Part shown: piece after piece, positions 19,157 to 29,460 of the stretch
Layout of the letters: each line of letters opens with the position of its first letter
Position numbering within the stretch: the first letter of the stretch is position 1
DNA from: Corallincola holothuriorum
GTDB lineage: Bacteria > Pseudomonadota > Gammaproteobacteria > Enterobacterales > Neiellaceae
Direction of reading: 5' to 3'
Assembly (NCBI RefSeq): GCF_003336225.1
Contig: NZ_QPID01000005.1
Location: 273,797 to 337,796 of the forward strand
Length of the DNA: 64,000 nucleotides
The notes under the pieces: model-generated
Seen by the model: the letters and a program-made list of their open reading frames with translations, nothing else
What the model was told of the DNA's origin: nothing
Databases searched by the model: none
Position numbers and translations under genes: made by a program

Positions 19157-20235
19157 CAAAGTGTCTCCTGAGAAGCCAGTTGTTTAAGTAGCTTTTGCGT
19201 GGGGGCCGCAAGACCCACCGTTGCGGGTTGCGCCAAGTTATACCAGAGCGTGGGCGTTGATTCCATGCAATGAGTGATTCCCTGAGTGTCAGTTAACGAC
19301 AATAGTAGCGGCGTGATCTCTAGATGAAAGTGGCTAAAGGTGTGGCGGAACGCTGGTAAGGTTTGTCTTTGCTCTGCTGAGATACCAAACATGGCTAACT
19401 GCTCCTCTAATGTCTGTTGATCAGCGGCTTCAGGAAAACCCCATAATCCGCCCCAGAGTCCAACGGGCGGACGTTGCTGTAGAAAAACCTCATTGCCTTT
19501 TCGCAGCAGCAATAGGAATACTCGCCGGGTGGGGATCGTCTTTTTCGGTTTGGATACAGGAAAATCGCTAGGGGAACCGGTTTTCTCGGCGGCGCAAAGT
19601 GCTTTGACTGGACACTCTGCACAGTTGGGGCGACTGCGGGTGCATAAGGTGGCGCCCATATCCATCATCGCCTGATTGTATTGTGCGACACCCTGTGTCG
19701 GAGTGAGCTTGTCAGCCATTAACCAGAGCTGCTTTTCGACGGCGGCTTTCCCTGGCCATTCTGGCAGTGCGAGCAAGCGAGCTAACACGCGTTTGACATT
19801 ACCATCGAGGATCGGGTGACGTTGTCCGGCGCTTAATGACAAGATTGCCCCAGCCGTTGAGCGGCCAATACCGGGTAGCGCGATCAAGGCTTCTATCTCG
19901 GTAGGGAACACCCCCTGATACTGCTCTACAATGAGCTGTGCTGACTTATGCAGGTTTCTGGCGCGGGCGTAGTAACCCAGCCCTGTCCACAGGTGCAGCA
20001 CCTCATCTTGTTCGCCTGCCGCGAGTGCTTCGACGCTTGGAAAGCGCGCCATAAATTTTTCATAGTAGCCAATGACGGTGCTGACTTGAGTTTGCTGCAG
20101 CATGATCTCGGATACCCACACTCGATAAGCTGTTTTATCTTGCTGCCATGGCAGATCTTTACGCCCCTGCTGCTGATACCATTCAATAATTTGCTGACTA
20201 AACTGCTGGCATCTATCGGTATTGAAAAAAGTCAT
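19156..20235 (-). CDS. mutY: Adenine DNA glycosylase
   Basis: 359 residues. Removes adenine mispaired with 8-oxoguanine in DNA. Catalytic residues E43 (EIMLQQTQ) and D144 ([10 protein letters not shown]) are present, as is the helix-hairpin-helix [12 protein letters not shown]. The [4Fe-4S] loop cysteines are C198, C205, C208 and C214 (C-x6-C-x2-C-x5-C). The C-terminal NUDIX-like domain (about 230-350) that recognises 8-oxoG is complete. Upstream partner of yggX in a two-gene operon. Confidence 0.97.
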   Translation of the reverse strand: MTFFNTDRCQQFSQQIIEWYQQQGRKDLPWQQDKTAYRVWVSEIMLQQTQVSTVIGYYEKFMARFPSVEALAAGEQDEVLHLWTGLGYYARARNLHKSAQLIVEQYQGVFPTEIEALIALPGIGRSTAGAILSLSAGQRHPILDGNVKRVLARLLALPEWPGKAAVEKQLWLMADKLTPTQGVAQYNQAMMDMGATLCTRSRPNCAECPVKALCAAEKTGSPSDFPVSKPKKTIPTRRVFLLLLRKGNEVFLQQRPPVGLWGGLWGFPEAADQQTLEEQLAMFGISAEQRQTLPAFRHTFSHFHLEITPLLLSLTDTQGITHCMESTPTLWYNLAQPATVGLAAPTQKLLKQLASQETL

Positions 20236-20516
20236 CTATCGGGCTTTGATCTATTCAATGTGGGTTGGCAGCAGTGTAACCAGATTCTTCTGCTGGGCAA
20301 GCGGTCGCTACAAACTGAGAGCAAGAAGAATGAAGCCTTTCGCTTGCTTTATTTGGGGTGAGTAAAAGATCCAAACTTGCGCCGCTTTCCCTTGCTATGG
20401 ATAATTCCCGCCCCTTGGCTAATGCTATATGTCATGCTTGGTTGTTTAACCTGTGTTTTTCAGTGTGAACGTAGAGCGCCAGAACTTAACTAACACCATG
20501 TATCGAGGAACAAAAG

Positions 20517-21251
20517 ATGAGCGATGAGCCGAAGCGCGATGTGAATCAGGCAGAATATACCGAAGAGGGTAAGTATGTTCGCAAGATCCGCAGTTTTGTG
20601 CGCCGGGAAGGGCGACTGACTAAGCGTCAGAGCCAGGCTCTCGAGCTGCTTTGGCAACAGTATGGCCTTGATTACAACGCCGGCATGCAAGATCCCAAGG
20701 CGCTGTTTCCTACTGCAGATACTTATGTGTTGGAAATTGGTTTTGGTATGGGAAAAAGCCTGGTTGAGATGGCGAAGAATGCTCCTAATACTGGCTATAT
20801 CGGTATTGAGGTACACCGTCCCGGTGTCGGAGCTTGTATTGCCGATGCCAACGACGAAACGATCAGCAATCTGAAAGTGTATGAATATGATGCCGTAGAG
20901 GTGTTAGCTGATTGTATTCCCGACGGTAGTTTGGATCGGGTACAGCTGTTCTTTCCAGATCCTTGGCACAAGAAAAAGCATCATAAGCGTCGTATTGTTA
21001 AGCCTGAGTTCATCGAAAGTATTCGTCAGAAGTTGAAGGTCGGTGGCGTATTTCATATGGCTACGGATTGGGAAAATTACTCTGAACATATGCTGATGGA
21101 GATGAGTGAAGCCCCAGGTTTTAAGAATCAGTCTGAAACAGGTGATTTTGTCCCCAGACCCGAGCATCGCCCATTAACTAAGTTTGAACAGCGTGGTCAT
21201 CGTCTTGGTCACGGGGTGTGGGATCTGATGTTTGAGAAGTCTGCCGAATAG
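20517..21251 (+). CDS. trmB: tRNA (guanine-N7-)-methyltransferase
   Basis: 244 residues. Methylates G46 of tRNA using S-adenosylmethionine. Motifs [15 protein letters not shown] (SAM binding), [30 protein letters not shown] and [10 protein letters not shown] are diagnostic. ATG at 20517 with GAGGAAC upstream. It is divergent from mutY across a 280-bp gap in which I see no gene, and convergent with the GGDEF gene 4 bp away. Confidence 0.97.
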   Translation: MSDEPKRDVNQAEYTEEGKYVRKIRSFVRREGRLTKRQSQALELLWQQYGLDYNAGMQDPKALFPTADTYVLEIGFGMGKSLVEMAKNAPNTGYIGIEVHRPGVGACIADANDETISNLKVYEYDAVEVLADCIPDGSLDRVQLFFPDPWHKKKHHKRRIVKPEFIESIRQKLKVGGVFHMATDWENYSEHMLMEMSEAPGFKNQSETGDFVPRPEHRPLTKFEQRGHRLGHGVWDLMFEKSAE

Positions 21252-21255
21252 CGCT

Positions 21256-23148
21256 TTAGTCTTCGATCGCCTTAAGCTCTATGTACGGGCTATCGGGGTC
21301 AACAACGACGCAGTTTCTGGATTCTTTGGCCTTATACAGGGCTCTGTCTGCGGCATCGTAAAGTTGCTCAAAGCTGACATTGTGGCCGCTAGCAACACCA
21401 AAGCTGGCGGTGACACGAAGGTTTTTGGTAAAGGTATGAGTGGCAAAGGCTTGGCGTATCTTTTCCGCCCGTTCTTCTGCTTTCTTTAAACTACAGCCAG
21501 GCAAAACCAGTAAAAATTCCTCCCCCCCAATCCGCGCTAGCATGTCGCTTTCCCGGCAGTTTGCCAGTGCTACTTCAGAAAATTGCTGGAGCACACGATC
21601 GCCGGTTTGGTGGCCATGGGCATCATTAATTTTTTTGAAGAAATCGATGTCAAAAATAGCAAAGGCGACTTCATGCAAGCGAAGATCCGTGAGCCAGGAT
21701 TCGGTGTGGGCGATGGCTGCGCGGCGGTTAAGTAATCCGGTTAGGCCATCTGTATCGGCCAGTTCCTTTAATCGTTTCCGCTGTGTGGCCATGCGCTTAA
21801 AGAACAGCAGCAGAATAAGCCCGAGGGCGATGCCTAATATATTGACTGTCCACTGCAATCTTTGTCGCTCTTCTGCGGCATCAAGTTTTCTTTGAAACTC
21901 TGCATTGCGATTGGCAAGCAGCTCATTATTACTGGTGACCCGCTCATACTCCATCTCCGCCAGCAGCGCTTCGATGCCGCCGGAGAGCACTTCCCGTATG
22001 CGTACTAGAATACTTAAATTGTATAGTTCCATCTGCTCGAAACTAGCGCCGGCATCTCCTCTCGCTGTGGCTAATAGCGCCTTTAGCTTAAGTATATTGG
22101 CGCCTTCAAAGCTGTTTCTCGATGTGCTAGGTAACTGCGTAAGATATTCTGTAGCCTGTGCGATCATCTTTTCGGCATCAATCAGTTGGTTATTACTGAT
22201 CGCTAATTCGGCTTTGAGACCAGTGAACAGATATTTTTCTCTTGTTGAGCTACTTAATGCATCACCGATAGCAATAAAAGGTTGAGCCTTTGCTGTTTGC
22301 CCAGAGGCCATATATAGATTGGCTAGTCCCAGTGCTGCCTTCAATTTCAATGCCGGTAGCTTGGCGTTGCTGGCAAAATCGTTGGCGAGAATAAACAGGC
22401 TTTCCGCTTTTTGTGGTTGTGAATCGGTTACATAGTTTTGAGCCAATACCAACAGAGTCTCGATATATTGGCTGTGGGGGCCCTTTTCTTCAAAGAAAAA
22501 TCGAGCCAGCGTTAACAATTGCACCGCATGCTCTGTCATTACCACGCCGGTATAAAAGCGGGCATAGGAGAGATCCAGGTTCGCGTTCAGCCTTGGATTG
22601 TTGAGCGGCTCGGTAATGGCTTTGGCGCGACGCAAGAACTCTACAGCGATGAGTGGATTTCCCGATTCCGAGGTGAAATCTGCAGCAAAAATAAGCGCAT
22701 CAATAGCCAGTGGCTTATCTTCATAGGCGATAGCGAGGTTTATAACTTCATTGACCTGTGCCATGACGGAATCGTAGTCGCGATGCTTGGCATTAAGGCG
22801 CAACTGCAGTAGCCAGGCGTCAGCGTATTCTGAAGTGGCTTGTTTCTGGGTTAACTCGCTTTGTGCTAAACCCAATACGTCACGGATAGGCTTCTCTAGT
22901 GAGGGGGCTCTGGCAAACATCAAGTGGGCTTTGGTGAGGTAGTATTGCCCAAGCCACTCATCTTGGAGATCCTCATCGGTGTCTAGTTGCTGGTACAGCT
23001 CTTCCAGTTCAGTCTCTGCGGCGGCCAATTCACCTTCAGCAATATGCAAACGCACTTGTTTAAAAGCATCAGTCATGTCACTCGCCATGCCATAAGTGGG
23101 CAAGAGCCAGCAGAAGGTAGCGACAAACCAGCAGATAACTAATTTCAT
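21256..23148 (-). CDS. Secreted-N-terminus TPR protein with membrane anchor and GGDEF domain (diguanylate cyclase)
   Basis: 630 residues from the ATG at 23148, which begins a signal peptide (MKLVICWFVATFCWLLPTYGMA); the longer frame starts with a GTG at 23220 and adds 24 residues before it. TPR-like helices fill the periplasmic region (about 30-420), a transmembrane helix follows (WTVNILGIALGLILLLFF), then a GGDEF domain with active GGEEF (ARIGGEEFLLVLPG) and an RxxD inhibitory site (RESD) five residues upstream. Predicted to make c-di-GMP in response to a periplasmic cue. Confidence 0.9.
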   Translation of the reverse strand: MKLVICWFVATFCWLLPTYGMASDMTDAFKQVRLHIAEGELAAAETELEELYQQLDTDEDLQDEWLGQYYLTKAHLMFARAPSLEKPIRDVLGLAQSELTQKQATSEYADAWLLQLRLNAKHRDYDSVMAQVNEVINLAIAYEDKPLAIDALIFAADFTSESGNPLIAVEFLRRAKAITEPLNNPRLNANLDLSYARFYTGVVMTEHAVQLLTLARFFFEEKGPHSQYIETLLVLAQNYVTDSQPQKAESLFILANDFASNAKLPALKLKAALGLANLYMASGQTAKAQPFIAIGDALSSSTREKYLFTGLKAELAISNNQLIDAEKMIAQATEYLTQLPSTSRNSFEGANILKLKALLATARGDAGASFEQMELYNLSILVRIREVLSGGIEALLAEMEYERVTSNNELLANRNAEFQRKLDAAEERQRLQWTVNILGIALGLILLLFFKRMATQRKRLKELADTDGLTGLLNRRAAIAHTESWLTDLRLHEVAFAIFDIDFFKKINDAHGHQTGDRVLQQFSEVALANCRESDMLARIGGEEFLLVLPGCSLKKAEERAEKIRQAFATHTFTKNLRVTASFGVASGHNVSFEQLYDAADRALYKAKESRNCVVVDPDSPYIELKAIED

Positions 23149-23341
23149 AGGGTGCGCCTGAAGCGCTATTGTGTTTAGTGTGAATGGAATAATTTCATTG
23201 TAGTGCAGCAGCTTAGTCACGTATTGGAAGATGCGGGGAGAGTGATCCAGCTAACACTAAACAATGGCGGAGAACTTTGTACTCGTGACCTATTTCAACG
23301 TTACAATTATCACTATCGACATTTGAGGCGCTCCTGTTGTC

Positions 23342-24307
23342 ATGAAATATCTACTGATTAGTTTTTTATTCTTTGTCCATTGCTCGGCGCAAGCTGCCTG
23401 GCACAGCCGTTATGAGTCCACTATGGGCACGCGGGTTGGCGTCGAGCTTTGGCACGACGATGAGGTACAAGCTGAGCGGATCATGGCGGAAGTGATGGAG
23501 GAGATGACACGGATTAACCAAACCATGAGCCCCTATATTGAGAGTAGTGAGCTTAGCGAGGTTAACCGTCAGGCTGCCGATAACCCCGTGGCAGTGTCAC
23601 TGGAACTGTTTGCTTTGTTATCAAAGGCGCAACGTTTTTCCGTACTCAGTGAGGGAGCTTTTGATATCAGTTTTGCCTCGGTCGGTTATCAATATGATTA
23701 TCGCGCCCAGCAACGCCCTGATAAAGATGCGTTGGCCGCCGGGGCGTATCGTATCGATTATCGTCAAGTTCAACTAGACCCAGAGCTGCAGACGGTGAAG
23801 TTTGGCCGCCAAGGGATGCGCATCGACTTGGGGGGGATCGCTAAAGGCCATGCGGTTGATCTTGGCATTGCCGTGTTGCAAAAGCATGGCGTTAAACATG
23901 GGCTGGTGAATGCCGGTGGTGATACCCGTTTATTAGGGGATCGTCGTGGGCGACCATGGGTTGTTGGCGTAAAGGATCCACGGGTTGAAGATAAGCAAGC
24001 GGTATTACTGCCTCTGGTTGACGAAGCTATTTCGACTTCTGGCGATTATGAGCGCTATTTTGAGGAAGATGGCGTACGTTATCACCATATCCTTAACCCG
24101 ATGACTGGGGATTCGGCCAGGGAGGTGCAGAGCGTAACTGTTTTGGCACCCGATTCGACCACCGCGGATGCTTTGTCGACGACGGTGTTCGTGCTGGGTG
24201 TGGAACGAGGGTTGGCATTGGTCGAGTCTATGGCAAATGTAGAAGCGATCATTATCGATAATCAACGCAAGATGCACTACTCCTCAGATTTGGCACCGCC
24301 GGAATAG
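23342..24307 (+). CDS. apbE: FAD:protein FMN transferase
   Basis: 321 residues with an N-terminal signal sequence (LLISFLFFVHCSAQA) but no lipobox Cys, so probably periplasmic. Family motifs: STMGTRVGVELW, DLGGIAKGHAVD, LVNAGGDTR, ISTSGDYERYF and YHHILNPMTG. ApbE attaches FMN to Thr residues of exported or membrane flavoproteins using FAD and Mg2+. No obvious flavinylation target lies next to it; the nearest candidates for functional linkage are the envelope redox genes that begin at 25.4 kb. Confidence 0.95.
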   Translation: MKYLLISFLFFVHCSAQAAWHSRYESTMGTRVGVELWHDDEVQAERIMAEVMEEMTRINQTMSPYIESSELSEVNRQAADNPVAVSLELFALLSKAQRFSVLSEGAFDISFASVGYQYDYRAQQRPDKDALAAGAYRIDYRQVQLDPELQTVKFGRQGMRIDLGGIAKGHAVDLGIAVLQKHGVKHGLVNAGGDTRLLGDRRGRPWVVGVKDPRVEDKQAVLLPLVDEAISTSGDYERYFEEDGVRYHHILNPMTGDSAREVQSVTVLAPDSTTADALSTTVFVLGVERGLALVESMANVEAIIIDNQRKMHYSSDLAPPE

Positions 24308-24323
24308 CGCTGAGCCAGATGTT

Positions 24324-24365
24324 GCAAATAACAACGGGCGCTAATTAGCGCCCGTTGTTATTTGC
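24324..24365. terminator. Perfect 42-bp palindromic bidirectional terminator
   Basis: Perfect inverted repeat with 21-base arms and no unpaired base, centred at 24344/24345, with AACAACGGGCGCTAA as the core of the left arm. It separates convergent apbE and the Crp/Fnr-type gene, and the arm ends provide A and T runs for both directions. Confidence 0.85.
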
Positions 24366-24377
24366 ATGCTTCTCTGG

Positions 24378-25064
24378 TTATGCGGCACTTTCCAATGGGT
24401 TAGCCATCACGTTTTCGGCTGGTAAACAACAGCCGTGTTCAAACAGTACCAGTGTTTTTCCGTCAGTGTATATTTCGCCTTGGGCGACCAGCTCTTTGAG
24501 GATACGTCCCACTGTTTCGCGGCTGGCACCCACCATGCGTGCGATGTCCATGCGGGTATAGCGAACCTGAATTCCCTGTGGATGGGTCATGGCGTTTTCA
24601 AGGGTACTTAAGTATCTAAGCTTCTCTTCTACCCGAGCCTTGACGCCTAAGGTTGAGGCTGCCTGAACCTGCTTAATGTAGGTTTGCTGGCGGATAGCAT
24701 TTTGTGCAGCAATCTTGGTTAACAGGCTGGGTTCTTTTGCTGCAATTTTTCCAACCACGCTAAACGGAATAGCGATCGCGGTAGATGGTTCACGTGCACG
24801 GGCGATGGTGGAGTGACGAACTCCGCTGGTTGACTGCAGCAGATATTCGGTTTCACCAGCAAGCGTGCCTGGTGCAGCCATGTCCAAAATAGTGCCGAGT
24901 GTGCCTTCATAGGGCACACAGATCTCAAAGCTACCATCAGTGATAAGAAAAAGATGCGTTGCTAAAGTGTCAATATCGTAAAGCAGCTGACCACGACGAT
25001 AAGCTATGGGGCGTCCGTGTTGCGCCAGCAGAGAAAGGCTTGGGTCGTTTTTCCAATAATTCAT
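24378..25064 (-). CDS. Crp/Fnr-family transcriptional regulator
   Basis: 228 residues from the ATG at 25064 (MNYWKNDPSL), which has AGGTAG upstream; the longer frame would need a TTG start. A cyclic-nucleotide-binding-like domain (about 20-140) lacks the cysteine cluster of FNR. A winged helix follows (MDIARMVGASRETVGRILKEL), close to the Crp recognition-helix pattern. The effector is unknown. It lies beside apbE and the cytochrome cluster, so it could control them, but no operator was identified. Confidence 0.9.
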   Translation of the reverse strand: MNYWKNDPSLSLLAQHGRPIAYRRGQLLYDIDTLATHLFLITDGSFEICVPYEGTLGTILDMAAPGTLAGETEYLLQSTSGVRHSTIARAREPSTAIAIPFSVVGKIAAKEPSLLTKIAAQNAIRQQTYIKQVQAASTLGVKARVEEKLRYLSTLENAMTHPQGIQVRYTRMDIARMVGASRETVGRILKELVAQGEIYTDGKTLVLFEHGCCLPAENVMANPLESAA

Positions 25065-25318
25065 AGGGCTACCTGATATAAATGCGAGAGTAAACTTCAA
25101 CCGCGCTAGGCAGTGAAACTATCAACGAATTGTTATAATCCTGAGAAACCAATAGGGAAATAAGCAGCTAGTGTGCCATGAATATGAACATCCTTGTTTT
25201 ACGGGGAGTTAAATGTGTAAATGTTTCTTTACGAGCGTGTTTTCTATATGCTCGCGGGCAGTATACCCTTTAAAAATAGCTGTCTTAACAGTTAAGTTAC
25301 ATAAAAATGACTTTAGAT

Positions 25319-25345
25319 AAAAAAACGACCCGAAGGTCGTTTTTT
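25319..25345 (-). terminator. Terminator of the cytochrome/DUF1501 unit
   Basis: AAAAACGACC-CGAA-GGTCGTTTTT, a perfect 10-bp stem with a CGAA loop, 22 bp after the stop at 25367. The rest of the 25065-25318 gap holds no gene I can support. Confidence 0.85.
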
Positions 25346-25366
25346 ATACAGAAAATATGCTGACTA

Positions 25367-26965
25367 CTAGCTACCAATCGTCCCATTCACTATTGGATTG
25401 AACGCGGTCAGGCTATCCATCAAACTGGCATTGCCTAAGCCGTTACCTGGGAAGCGACTAGAGAATAATCCCTGTTCGCCATGCAGCGCCATGTAGTTGA
25501 GTACGACGGTTTCTACCAGCAGGTTGACGTTGTTAGCCGCAGGGGTTCCTGAGGTTTCTACCGACGCGTCTGGACGCATATAGCCGAGCTGTTGATGCAT
25601 TGCTTGTACTTCCGGGCTTCCGCCCATCAGTATTGCACGGCCATTGGGGTTATAGACCAGGAAGAAGCTAGAGGCGGTTGACTGGTTATCACCGGTCCAC
25701 TCACCTTTGCCTCGTCCCTCTGCTGAGTCATCGACTCGGCCATTACTGGCCACAGAGCCATCGCTGAATACATACATCATCAGCGGCATGCCGCGGCGCG
25801 CAGCATATTCAAGGCAGGCACCCATGCAGCGTCCTGCACGCAGGTCGCGAATTTCGCCGGTGGCACGGTCGCCGGTATGGTAGTCGAAGCCACCCATGGT
25901 GATGGTGCCTGCGCCAGAGAAACCGTTAACTGCCAGCTTCATTACTGAGGCGGTTTTACGGAACTCTGCTTCACTATCAAACTCATCGATAGTGAAGATA
26001 CCGCCTGGGCCGACGATGTCAGGATCAAGGGCGGGGTCCAGAGTGGATGGATCGCCAAAACGATCCGCCAGATCGGCACTTTTTACATAGCCACAGTTGA
26101 CCAGATCTTTGATCACTTCATCGGTGGAGACTTGGGTGTTGATCTGCCCCAACTTCTTATCACTGATGCGTTGGATCGATTCCATCACCGCCACTGCATC
26201 GGCCTGATCTAACAGACCAACCAGATCGCCAACATCAACCAAACCGGTCACATCGCTTGGGCGATCGACTTTGGTTGGACGTTTACTGGAATCGATCATG
26301 GCAGCAGGAGCCATCGAATTACCGCCGGAGTCAGAGCTGCGTGAACCGATCAATGACATGAGTGAACCGTCGGCACCGGCTTGGGCAATACCGTACATCG
26401 GGTTATGTGGGTTGTTGCCAGTGTCATTTTCAGAACGGGCAGGGATCACCGCACCATTGATCGCCTCGCGCGTTCCCGCGCTGGTTTTTTCCATAATGCC
26501 GCGAAGGAACTGACTGTCGCTGTGAAAGGCCAGCCCCAGTTCGGTATTAATGAAGTCGTTGGTACCTGTATCGGGGTTAGTGACTGCCGGTGTCATATCA
26601 CCGGGCAAGCCTAACTTGGAATAACCAGCAGAGCTGAGGAAGTCATTTTGTCCGCCACGGCCACCAACCAGTACATTAGAGCCCGCGATGTTGGCGCCAC
26701 CGGCCAGGTCAAAACAGATAAATGGAATTTTACCTGCGCCCTGAACTGCGATACCACAAGATTCCCGCAGTGTTGCCAAATCAGGTGATAGCGCAGCCAT
26801 CGCCTGTTGTGGGTTACTGAACAAGCTGAATACGGAAGCACCAGCAACGACACCTGCGCCTTTCATTAAGCCCGCAGAGATAAAGTCACGGCGAGTCACA
26901 GGGCGACTATGGTCACCAAATAGTAATGGTGCATCGGGATGTAAAGGCATCTTACGTTTAGCCAT
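25367..26965 (-). CDS. Tat-exported DUF1501-like protein
   Basis: 532 residues. A twin-arginine signal (SRPVTRRDFISAGLMKGAG, R25-R26) is followed by a cleavable hydrophobic stretch ending near AMA. The body contains FICFDLAGGANIAGSN, GGFDYHTGD and MMYVFSDGSVASNGR, resembling DUF1501-type (alkaline-phosphatase-superfamily-like) exported proteins often found next to large haem lipoproteins. Such genes have sometimes been mislabelled as a secretion protein; nothing here supports that. Third gene of the leftward unit, 15 bp after the LamG-cytochrome gene. The reaction is unknown. Confidence 0.75.
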   Translation of the reverse strand: MAKRKMPLHPDAPLLFGDHSRPVTRRDFISAGLMKGAGVVAGASVFSLFSNPQQAMAALSPDLATLRESCGIAVQGAGKIPFICFDLAGGANIAGSNVLVGGRGGQNDFLSSAGYSKLGLPGDMTPAVTNPDTGTNDFINTELGLAFHSDSQFLRGIMEKTSAGTREAINGAVIPARSENDTGNNPHNPMYGIAQAGADGSLMSLIGSRSSDSGGNSMAPAAMIDSSKRPTKVDRPSDVTGLVDVGDLVGLLDQADAVAVMESIQRISDKKLGQINTQVSTDEVIKDLVNCGYVKSADLADRFGDPSTLDPALDPDIVGPGGIFTIDEFDSEAEFRKTASVMKLAVNGFSGAGTITMGGFDYHTGDRATGEIRDLRAGRCMGACLEYAARRGMPLMMYVFSDGSVASNGRVDDSAEGRGKGEWTGDNQSTASSFFLVYNPNGRAILMGGSPEVQAMHQQLGYMRPDASVETSGTPAANNVNLLVETVVLNYMALHGEQGLFSSRFPGNGLGNASLMDSLTAFNPIVNGTIGS

Positions 26966-26980
26966 TTTCTCATCCTCCTC

Positions 26981-29455
26981 TTATTGCAACAGCATCGCTG
27001 CGCTACCTAAAACGGCGGCACAACTGGCTTTGACGACGGTACGGGTGCGGCTGGCATCGCAGCTGCTGTCATTTTGACAGACCGTCAAACGGTCTATCAG
27101 ATTGTTTAACTCTGCTTCTACATCTGCGGCGTCGGGTTGCGTAGTGATACCACTGCCCAGCATATTGCTGAGTAGCGGGTCGATGACCAAGCTACGTCCC
27201 GCTGCATCAAATGCTGTGGCGGCGTTAGTATTGAAGTCAAAACCAGGGAAGAAGTTACTACTCAATGTCGGGTCTTCCACCAAGACGTCACAATACTGGA
27301 TCGCTAATTGGGTCACTGCCATCTGATGAGATGACAGGAAGGTCTCAATATCAACCACCGATGGCAACTGCTGCTGTACCGTTAGATAGGTGTTTTGAAT
27401 ATTTCCAGCTGTGGTTGCTACGCCAGTCATGACGCTCATACTCGCGTTGATTTCGGCAAAGTTACGCATGCCGATATCTGAGCGCTCAGGCAAATCAGAC
27501 GGTGCACTTGGCGCGTTAGGAATCGGCTCGATGAAGACGTTTTCGTGATTGCCAAAACGCTCGAAGGTGAGGAAAAACTCATCACTCTCAGGGCCCTTCT
27601 CGAGACCGACCAGAGCACCTAGCGGGCTTAAGGTCTGCGCTTCTGCCAGTGAGGTGCCAGCGTTAAGAGTCACTTGCATGTTGCCATACGTTTGACCAAC
27701 GGCTGCTTCCTTACCATTGATCCCTAGCCTTAAGCCTTCGATCTGTAGGTTGTCGGTGAGCGCATTGCCATCAAGATCAATCATGAACGGACTACTGAAC
27801 AGGTAACTGAAGTTGTCAAACTGACTGACTTCAAACACCACGTAAGTGCTTGGCGTACCATCTTCAAGGGCATTATCTTCAGGTTGATCCAGCAGCTCAC
27901 CAACGGAGAACAGCAGGAAGAATTTCTCGCCTACGCCGGCATCAAAATTCTGTTCAACCTGTTCGGCGGTCAGTATCCGGTTGTAAATGGCCAACATACG
28001 TACGCTACCTGCCCACTGGCGGTCGCCGGAGACTTCATTACCCAGCACCAACGCGTAGCTGTCATCCCAGCTTGCTAGGGTACTGCCCGCTTCACTGTCG
28101 GTCAGTGGGATAAGTTCGCCGTTAACGTAGATTTGGCGGCCATTCACCGGATCAAAAGTCACCACCACATGTTGCAGGGTGGCTTGCAAGATCTCATCGG
28201 CGTCTGGCGTTGACAGCGCGGGCTCGCCGTTACTGTCGGTCGTCGAACTGCGGTTTAAGAAGTCATAGTTATACAGGGTTTGACCCAGGGTAAAGTTACG
28301 CTCTGTGGTACCGGCTGAATAGCTGACGATACGCGCTGGTCCCTCTTGCGTGACATTCGCAGGCGCGAACCACCCCTCGATGCTGTATTCACCTGTGGCA
28401 GTGATTAATGAATGAAGCTTCTTCGATGAAGCGGTACTGGCCTGAGCTTTACCTGAATTGATCATCAAGCCCCAACCTCCAAGCCATTCAACATCGCCGG
28501 AGATGGTCATGTTGGCTGCTGGCTCGATACCACTGGTATCGTAGGCTGTGCGGCCTTCACCGGTTTTAAATTGGTACAAGGCGATCACATTGTCTTCGAA
28601 GCGCCCACCCGATGAGGCAACAATGCCATCGGTTAAGCGTAGAGATTTTGATAGTACTAAAGCCGGATCGATTTCAGTGACATCAATGGCATCACTGAAT
28701 GCCTGGATCGCTGCTTCCATTTCGTCAGCATTGCTGGCGCAGTTGCTCCAACAGTTGTGGAATTCGCTACTCAAGCGGACGACTAGACGGGAGCGTCCGG
28801 CACTGTCCAGATCTATTTTCGATTTAGCCGCTTCATAGGCGGTCATGGTATCGGCACTGGCAAAGAATGGAGATTGAGGGATTGCCGCCTCATCACTATG
28901 ACATTGCACGCAATACTCACGCACGATGGGATAGATGGTGTTGACGTAGTTGTCTGCTTCCAGTGGGAAACTCTTACTGCTGCCGGGTTCACGTATCACG
29001 GGATCGGTAAAGACGATCTCGTTGCCGCCACCACCAATAGAATCACCTGCCCAGTTGCTGATCCACTGGGTCATGGTCGCTGCACAGGCCGTGTCGCTGT
29101 CTAACCAGCAGTTGTGACCTTGACCGACTTTAATGACCAATCGAGAGTCTGCCGGGCTATCTAGATCGACGACCGTATTGGCCTCTGTGTATGCCAAGTT
29201 AACATCATCATCACGCACAAAGCGTGGTGATTGGTCGTTAGTGTGGCAGGCACCACAGCGGTTATCCGCTTCAAGGTTATCCCACAAATTGATCTTAAAT
29301 TGTTGCACATCGGAGGTCGCTGGTGCAGGACCAGAATAGTTACCGTCGGTTGGCTGTTGATTACTAGGTGGTAAGGTTTCGGTGTCGCCACCGCCGCCAC
29401 AGGCTGTCAGCAGCAGTGTCGTAGCGAATAGTACTAATAGCTGTTTCATTTGCAT
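26981..29455 (-). CDS. Lipoprotein with two CxxCH haem motifs and a LamG-like domain
   Basis: 824 residues. Lipobox LLLTAC with Cys19. Two haem c sites: C67-C70-H71 (CGACH) and C182-C185-H186 (CVQCH). Each is followed about 45 residues later by an HNCW motif (GQGHNCWLDS; SSEFHNCWSN) with nearby extra cysteines, so the N-terminal part is an internal repeat. Residues about 285-510 form a LamG/concanavalin-like jelly roll (VVTFDPVNGRQIYVNGELI). The C-terminal third is unrecognised. Predicted outer-membrane or periplasmic redox lipoprotein; middle gene of the leftward unit, 5 bp after the mono-haem protein gene. Confidence 0.8.
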   Translation of the reverse strand: MQMKQLLVLFATTLLLTACGGGGDTETLPPSNQQPTDGNYSGPAPATSDVQQFKINLWDNLEADNRCGACHTNDQSPRFVRDDDVNLAYTEANTVVDLDSPADSRLVIKVGQGHNCWLDSDTACAATMTQWISNWAGDSIGGGGNEIVFTDPVIREPGSSKSFPLEADNYVNTIYPIVREYCVQCHSDEAAIPQSPFFASADTMTAYEAAKSKIDLDSAGRSRLVVRLSSEFHNCWSNCASNADEMEAAIQAFSDAIDVTEIDPALVLSKSLRLTDGIVASSGGRFEDNVIALYQFKTGEGRTAYDTSGIEPAANMTISGDVEWLGGWGLMINSGKAQASTASSKKLHSLITATGEYSIEGWFAPANVTQEGPARIVSYSAGTTERNFTLGQTLYNYDFLNRSSTTDSNGEPALSTPDADEILQATLQHVVVTFDPVNGRQIYVNGELIPLTDSEAGSTLASWDDSYALVLGNEVSGDRQWAGSVRMLAIYNRILTAEQVEQNFDAGVGEKFFLLFSVGELLDQPEDNALEDGTPSTYVVFEVSQFDNFSYLFSSPFMIDLDGNALTDNLQIEGLRLGINGKEAAVGQTYGNMQVTLNAGTSLAEAQTLSPLGALVGLEKGPESDEFFLTFERFGNHENVFIEPIPNAPSAPSDLPERSDIGMRNFAEINASMSVMTGVATTAGNIQNTYLTVQQQLPSVVDIETFLSSHQMAVTQLAIQYCDVLVEDPTLSSNFFPGFDFNTNAATAFDAAGRSLVIDPLLSNMLGSGITTQPDAADVEAELNNLIDRLTVCQNDSSCDASRTRTVVKASCAAVLGSAAMLLQ

Positions 29456-29460
29456 CTCTC

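Noticed and set aside
25367..26965. Reading the DUF1501-like protein as a type II secretion component
   Set aside because: It has a Tat signal and soluble exported features, with no GspF-type membrane helices.
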